This document shows positions 60,805 to 64,000 of a stretch of 64,000 nt of DNA, one piece after another. The position numbers were made by a program, and so were the translations under genes. How positions within the stretch are numbered: position 1 is the stretch's first letter; every line of letters begins with the position of its first letter. The DNA is from Annona cherimola. Taxonomy: Eukaryota > Streptophyta > Magnoliopsida > Magnoliales > Annonaceae. The notes under the pieces were generated by a model. That model saw only the letters and a list, made by a program, of their open reading frames with translations. It did not search any database and was not told the DNA's origin. The stretch spans positions 43,379,452-43,443,451 of the forward strand of contig CM059972.1 in the NCBI GenBank assembly GCA_030490835.1, written 5' to 3'.

Positions 60805-62387
60805 GCTTTATAGAACTAATATCATTCCTTATAAATATCAATCTTATTTTTACTTAATTTACACTATTTACTGTTCATGGTACTGTTCACGATTACTATT
60901 CATCCAGGTTACTGTTCACAGCGAGTTGGGTACTGTTCATGAGTTCTAAAAATCGACATTTTTTCCAACAATAAAAAATACCATGACATAGCTCTTAGTT
61001 ATTATATCATGGAAAAATTCATTAATTGTTAATTCATCATCATTAACTTGGCTAAATAAATCATTTTCTCCATATACTAAAAATCAACATAATTTCACTT
61101 AAGCATACTCCATAAATCCAAAAATCATTAAATTAATATATCATTATTTAAACATCATAATTATCATAAAAATTCATCCCAAATCATCATTTAGCAATAT
61201 TGGAGCATTATTTGCACATTTTATACATGATTTTTTCGAATGCTCTATCTTCACTCCAAATTTTCGATGTTTAGGCATAATTCCATTTGGGCATTATAAC
61301 TATACTTATTTTCTCATGCTTAGGCATGATCTAAGCATGGTTTTTTCCTACTTAACATCCAAAGAAATTTGGGAAGAGTTCACTTACCTCAAGTGAAAAA
61401 CTCCTCTCCTTCTCACTTTCTCTCTCTTTCCTTCTCTCCTCCTTCTCCTTCTTGGCTTGAACGTGTGGAGGTTTAGGAATGCCTGAATTTTGCTCACTTT
61501 GAGCTGGATTTGGAGTGCCTTGGATGTCCCCCCATGCCCCCTATTTATAGCATTCCATTTTTCATCTATTTGCATTTTACCATCTCTTGCTCCATGGGCT
61601 AAATTCTAATTATTTTTTCCCAAAATCCATGCAATTTTCTTAAGCCAAGTGCAGCCTCCCTAGCTACTGTTCACGTCTCCACCTTAGCTGCCTATTTATT
61701 TAATGATTTTGATTTATTTAAAATGATTTTTAAGCTAGTTTCATCTCAACCCTTGATCACTTGATAAGGATGATTTTGGGCCATTGATTTTGACTCAAAA
61801 TCCCATGCCCCTGCCCTCCTTGAGCCTTGTGCTGATTTTAATTATTTAAAATTAATCAAAATTCAATCCTAATTTAAGGATAAAGTAAAGCTACTTTTTG
61901 ATCTTCAAATGACGTTTAATCTTGACCCTTGATTTATGATTTTTGATCAATCTTGGATCACTCATCATGTTCATTATAATACTTTGGCCATCTATAAAAA
62001 ATTTCACCTTGATCTGATGTCTAGATTGCAAAATATGAATTTTTCTATGTTTTCTATATAAAAATTCATAAAAATCCGAAAATTAATATTTTAATCCAAA
62101 AAACACTTTTGTCCTTTAGTGGGAAGCTGCCTTTTTTGTCTTTTATGATTAAGTTAATCCAAAGTGATTAACTTAACATATTCCTTAATCCCACGTTTAC
62201 TATTCACTTTTCCCTATTCACGTTCACTATTCATCCTAATTAACATTCCATAATTAGCTATTTAATCCTCCAATGCCATATATTGCAAAATATCATTAAA
62301 TATATTTCATATAAAGATTAATACATTAGCTAGGTTTATAACCCTAGGGTTTCATATATGGTTCTAAAATCGGGGTTTCACATTATC

Positions 62388-63245
62388 ATAAGTAATGATT
62401 AAAAGAACATCAACTAAACTAAAATCAATCTTTGAGTTCGCTTTTTGATAAAAGATCTTGGGGAGTTAAAATACTTTTTTGGGCTAGAAGTTCAGCGTAT
62501 AGAAGATGGGTTATTCTTATATTAATAGATGTATGCTCAAGACTTACTATAGAAATATGAGATGCTTGACTACAAGCTCATCTCTATATCTATAGAGCCT
62601 AATACCAAGTTATGTTCTTTAAAAGGTCAAAAGTTGGAAGATTCGACAATGTATCACTAGTTAGTCAATAGTTTAATCTACCTATCTCTTACACAACCAG
62701 ATATAACATTTGTCGGTAGTGCAACAAGTCGCTTTATGTGAAAGCTAAGGAAGCCATGTCTAGATGCAGTACGATGCATCTTTAAGTACATGAAAAGAGC
62801 TATTAATTTTGGCCTTATGTATAAAAAATGTAATATGTGAAGTAGTAGGATATTGTGACGCTGATTATGCTAAAGACTTATACGAGGCGGTCAACTGCTA
62901 AATATATATTCGATCTCGGATTAGCAGCGGTCTCATGGTGCAGCAACAGACGAACAACTGTGCCTTTATCGACTACTAAAGTTGAGTATAAAGCAACAGC
63001 TATGGCAAGCCAAAAAACCAGGTGACTAATACAGCTCATGAAGGATCTTCACTAACCTATGGATTACTCTATACTGTGACAATGAATCTACAATTCACTT
63101 AACAAAAAATTCAGTTTTCACAGAAGGACTAAGCACATCGAAGTGAATTGTCACTTTATATGAGAAAAGGTGTTACGTGAAGAAATTGATATGGAACACA
63201 TCAACACGGAAGATCAAATTGCAGAAGTCAAATTGTCATAATCAC
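62388..63245 (+). pseudogene. pol: copia-X RT (C-terminal) and RNase H remnant
   Basis: Resumes copia-X after LARD-2. Retains IKDLGELKYFFGLEV, SLTQPDITFVGSATSRFM, AVRCIFKYMKRAINFGL and TEDQIAE, the end of Copia RNase H. Numerous stops and frameshifts. The pieces at 38047 and 62388 join at the LARD-2 TSD. Confidence 0.82.
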
Positions 63246-64000
63246 AAGAATAGAGCTAAAGAAGTAAGTGAATATTGAGGAAAAGAATTAAAAACAGCAG
63301 CGACTTAATTTTCCAATGTTTGGATTTCTCCAAATTTCGTGCGCCATTATTTTGGAATATTTTTTATGCACCAACTCAAGCATGTCTGATTTTTTAATAG
63401 CCACTAAGTAGCTGAAAATTTTCAACTCTCAAGCCAAGCCAAAATTTCTAAAATTTGTCAACTATAAGCTATCCATAGTAATTATAAAGGTTGGTTGTGC
63501 ATGCCTATAAAAGGTTATCCATCTCTCCCATTTGCGTGCATTCGGTGTATGCATTTTAGTGTGTGCTTCAATGAATGAAGTGTATGAACTGTAGGTGTGT
63601 GGTTGGAGCAGTGTCAGTTATTTAGTGAGAAGGTATAGTGTGAGTTTTAGGTAGTGCTAGTGAAGGTCAGAGCTTACAAGTTGCAAATTAAAGGTGTCAA
63701 AATTATTTTAAGTATATTATCTTCTTTGCAATATTTTATAAGTCCTTATAATAATATTTTAGAGCATCCTTTCATCAACATCTCATTCATTTCGTTCTAT
63801 TTTTTTTATAAACACTCTTTTTCATTATATGAAACTGCTTTTGTGTTCAAAAAAGCCCAATTAAGGAGTTTAAAAGTTTAAATGCTTGGCCAAGCATGCC
63901 ATGAGAGCTCGTGCGCCTTCAAATATTACCATCTCCCCACATATATATGATTTCGTTTTTGGAATTTTATTTAATAGATAAAAGTACGTAACATGCAAAA
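63246..64000 (+). other. Sequence 3' of copia-X; possible 3' LTR remnant
   Basis: No gene seen. CTATAAAAGG at about 63505-63514, followed by a GTGTG-rich stretch, could be an LTR promoter with its R region. I found no matching copy upstream of the copia-X gag, no clear TG start and no polypurine tract, so this stays tentative. Confidence 0.3.

Larger units (their letters stand above)
38889..62382 (-). mobile_element. LARD-2: large Gypsy-type retrotransposon derivative without pol, minus strand
   Basis: Flanked by TTATC at 38884-38888 and 62383-62387. LTRs of about 3.5 kb (38889-42393; 44985-62382 once nested copia-4 and a solo LTR are removed) enclose 2.6 kb of internal DNA. Minus orientation is given by the polypurine tract at 42394-42411, the PBS at 44964-44980 and a TATA box on the minus strand in each LTR. 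The internal part has only a short gag remnant. Long LTRs with a non-coding core fit the LARD class. The left terminus reads TA instead of TG, a point change. It splits the copia-X RT. Confidence 0.9.
44985..62382 (-). repeat. LARD-2 5' LTR, split by copia-4 and an inverted solo LTR
   Basis: Pieces 44985-46389, 56818-57291 and 60810-62382 sum to about 3.45 kb and align in order with 38889-42393. Both interruptions have clean TSDs at the joins. The part at 60810-62382 carries the U3 end with the TATA box at 61541-61550. Confidence 0.9.

Noticed and set aside
60628..60813. Short frames in the LARD-family solo LTR
   Set aside because: Short, not conserved in the other LARD LTR copies, and without motifs.

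Overview
This window is nuclear DNA of a flowering plant, and almost all of it is nested LTR retrotransposons. I see no host gene, tRNA, rRNA, CRISPR array or bacterial feature. The plant assignment rests on Ty1/Copia polyproteins, primer-binding sites matching initiator tRNA-Met, long Gypsy-type LTRs and AT-rich, gene-free sequence. The species cannot be named. Boundaries were set by eye from TG...CA termini, target-site duplications (TSDs), primer-binding sites and polypurine tracts.

Left stack (1-24345). A minus-strand Sirevirus-like Copia fragment, copia-2 (21253-24345), was hit by a minus-strand Gypsy-type element without full coding capacity, LARD-1 (from beyond the left edge to 21252). 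LARD-1 was hit by copia-1 (3093-17698, minus, TSD CATCT/CATAT). Copia-1 was hit by two solo LTRs: a Copia LTR at 7076-8401 (TSD GACTT) and a Gypsy LTR at 12734-15223 (TSD GGCAA).

Middle (24346-27535) is AT-rich sequence I cannot assign.

Right stack (27536-64000). A very old plus-strand Copia element of another lineage, copia-X, survives in three pieces (27536-29447, 38047-38888, 62388-63245). It was split by copia-3 (29448-38041, plus, TSD GCTTG) and by LARD-2 (38889-62382, minus, TSD TTATC). LARD-2 was hit in its own 5' LTR by copia-4 (46390-56812, plus, TSD AGCTT) and by an inverted solo LTR of its own family (57292-60804, TSD GCTTT).

Only copia-3 looks intact: open gag and pol, all catalytic motifs, near-identical LTRs, primer-binding site and polypurine tract. 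Copia-1, -2 and -4 are broken by nonsense and frameshift changes, but they carry an additional ORF of about 537 codons (aORF) downstream of pol, in the place where Sireviruses carry an envelope-like gene. Copia-3 lacks it.

The most unusual features are dense arrays of palindromic GTCGAC units in the Copia LTRs, which recur in the spacer just upstream of the aORF; a gag-pol boundary with a stop, a frame change and a splice-acceptor-like CAG; and repeated primer-binding-site-like units in both LARD elements.
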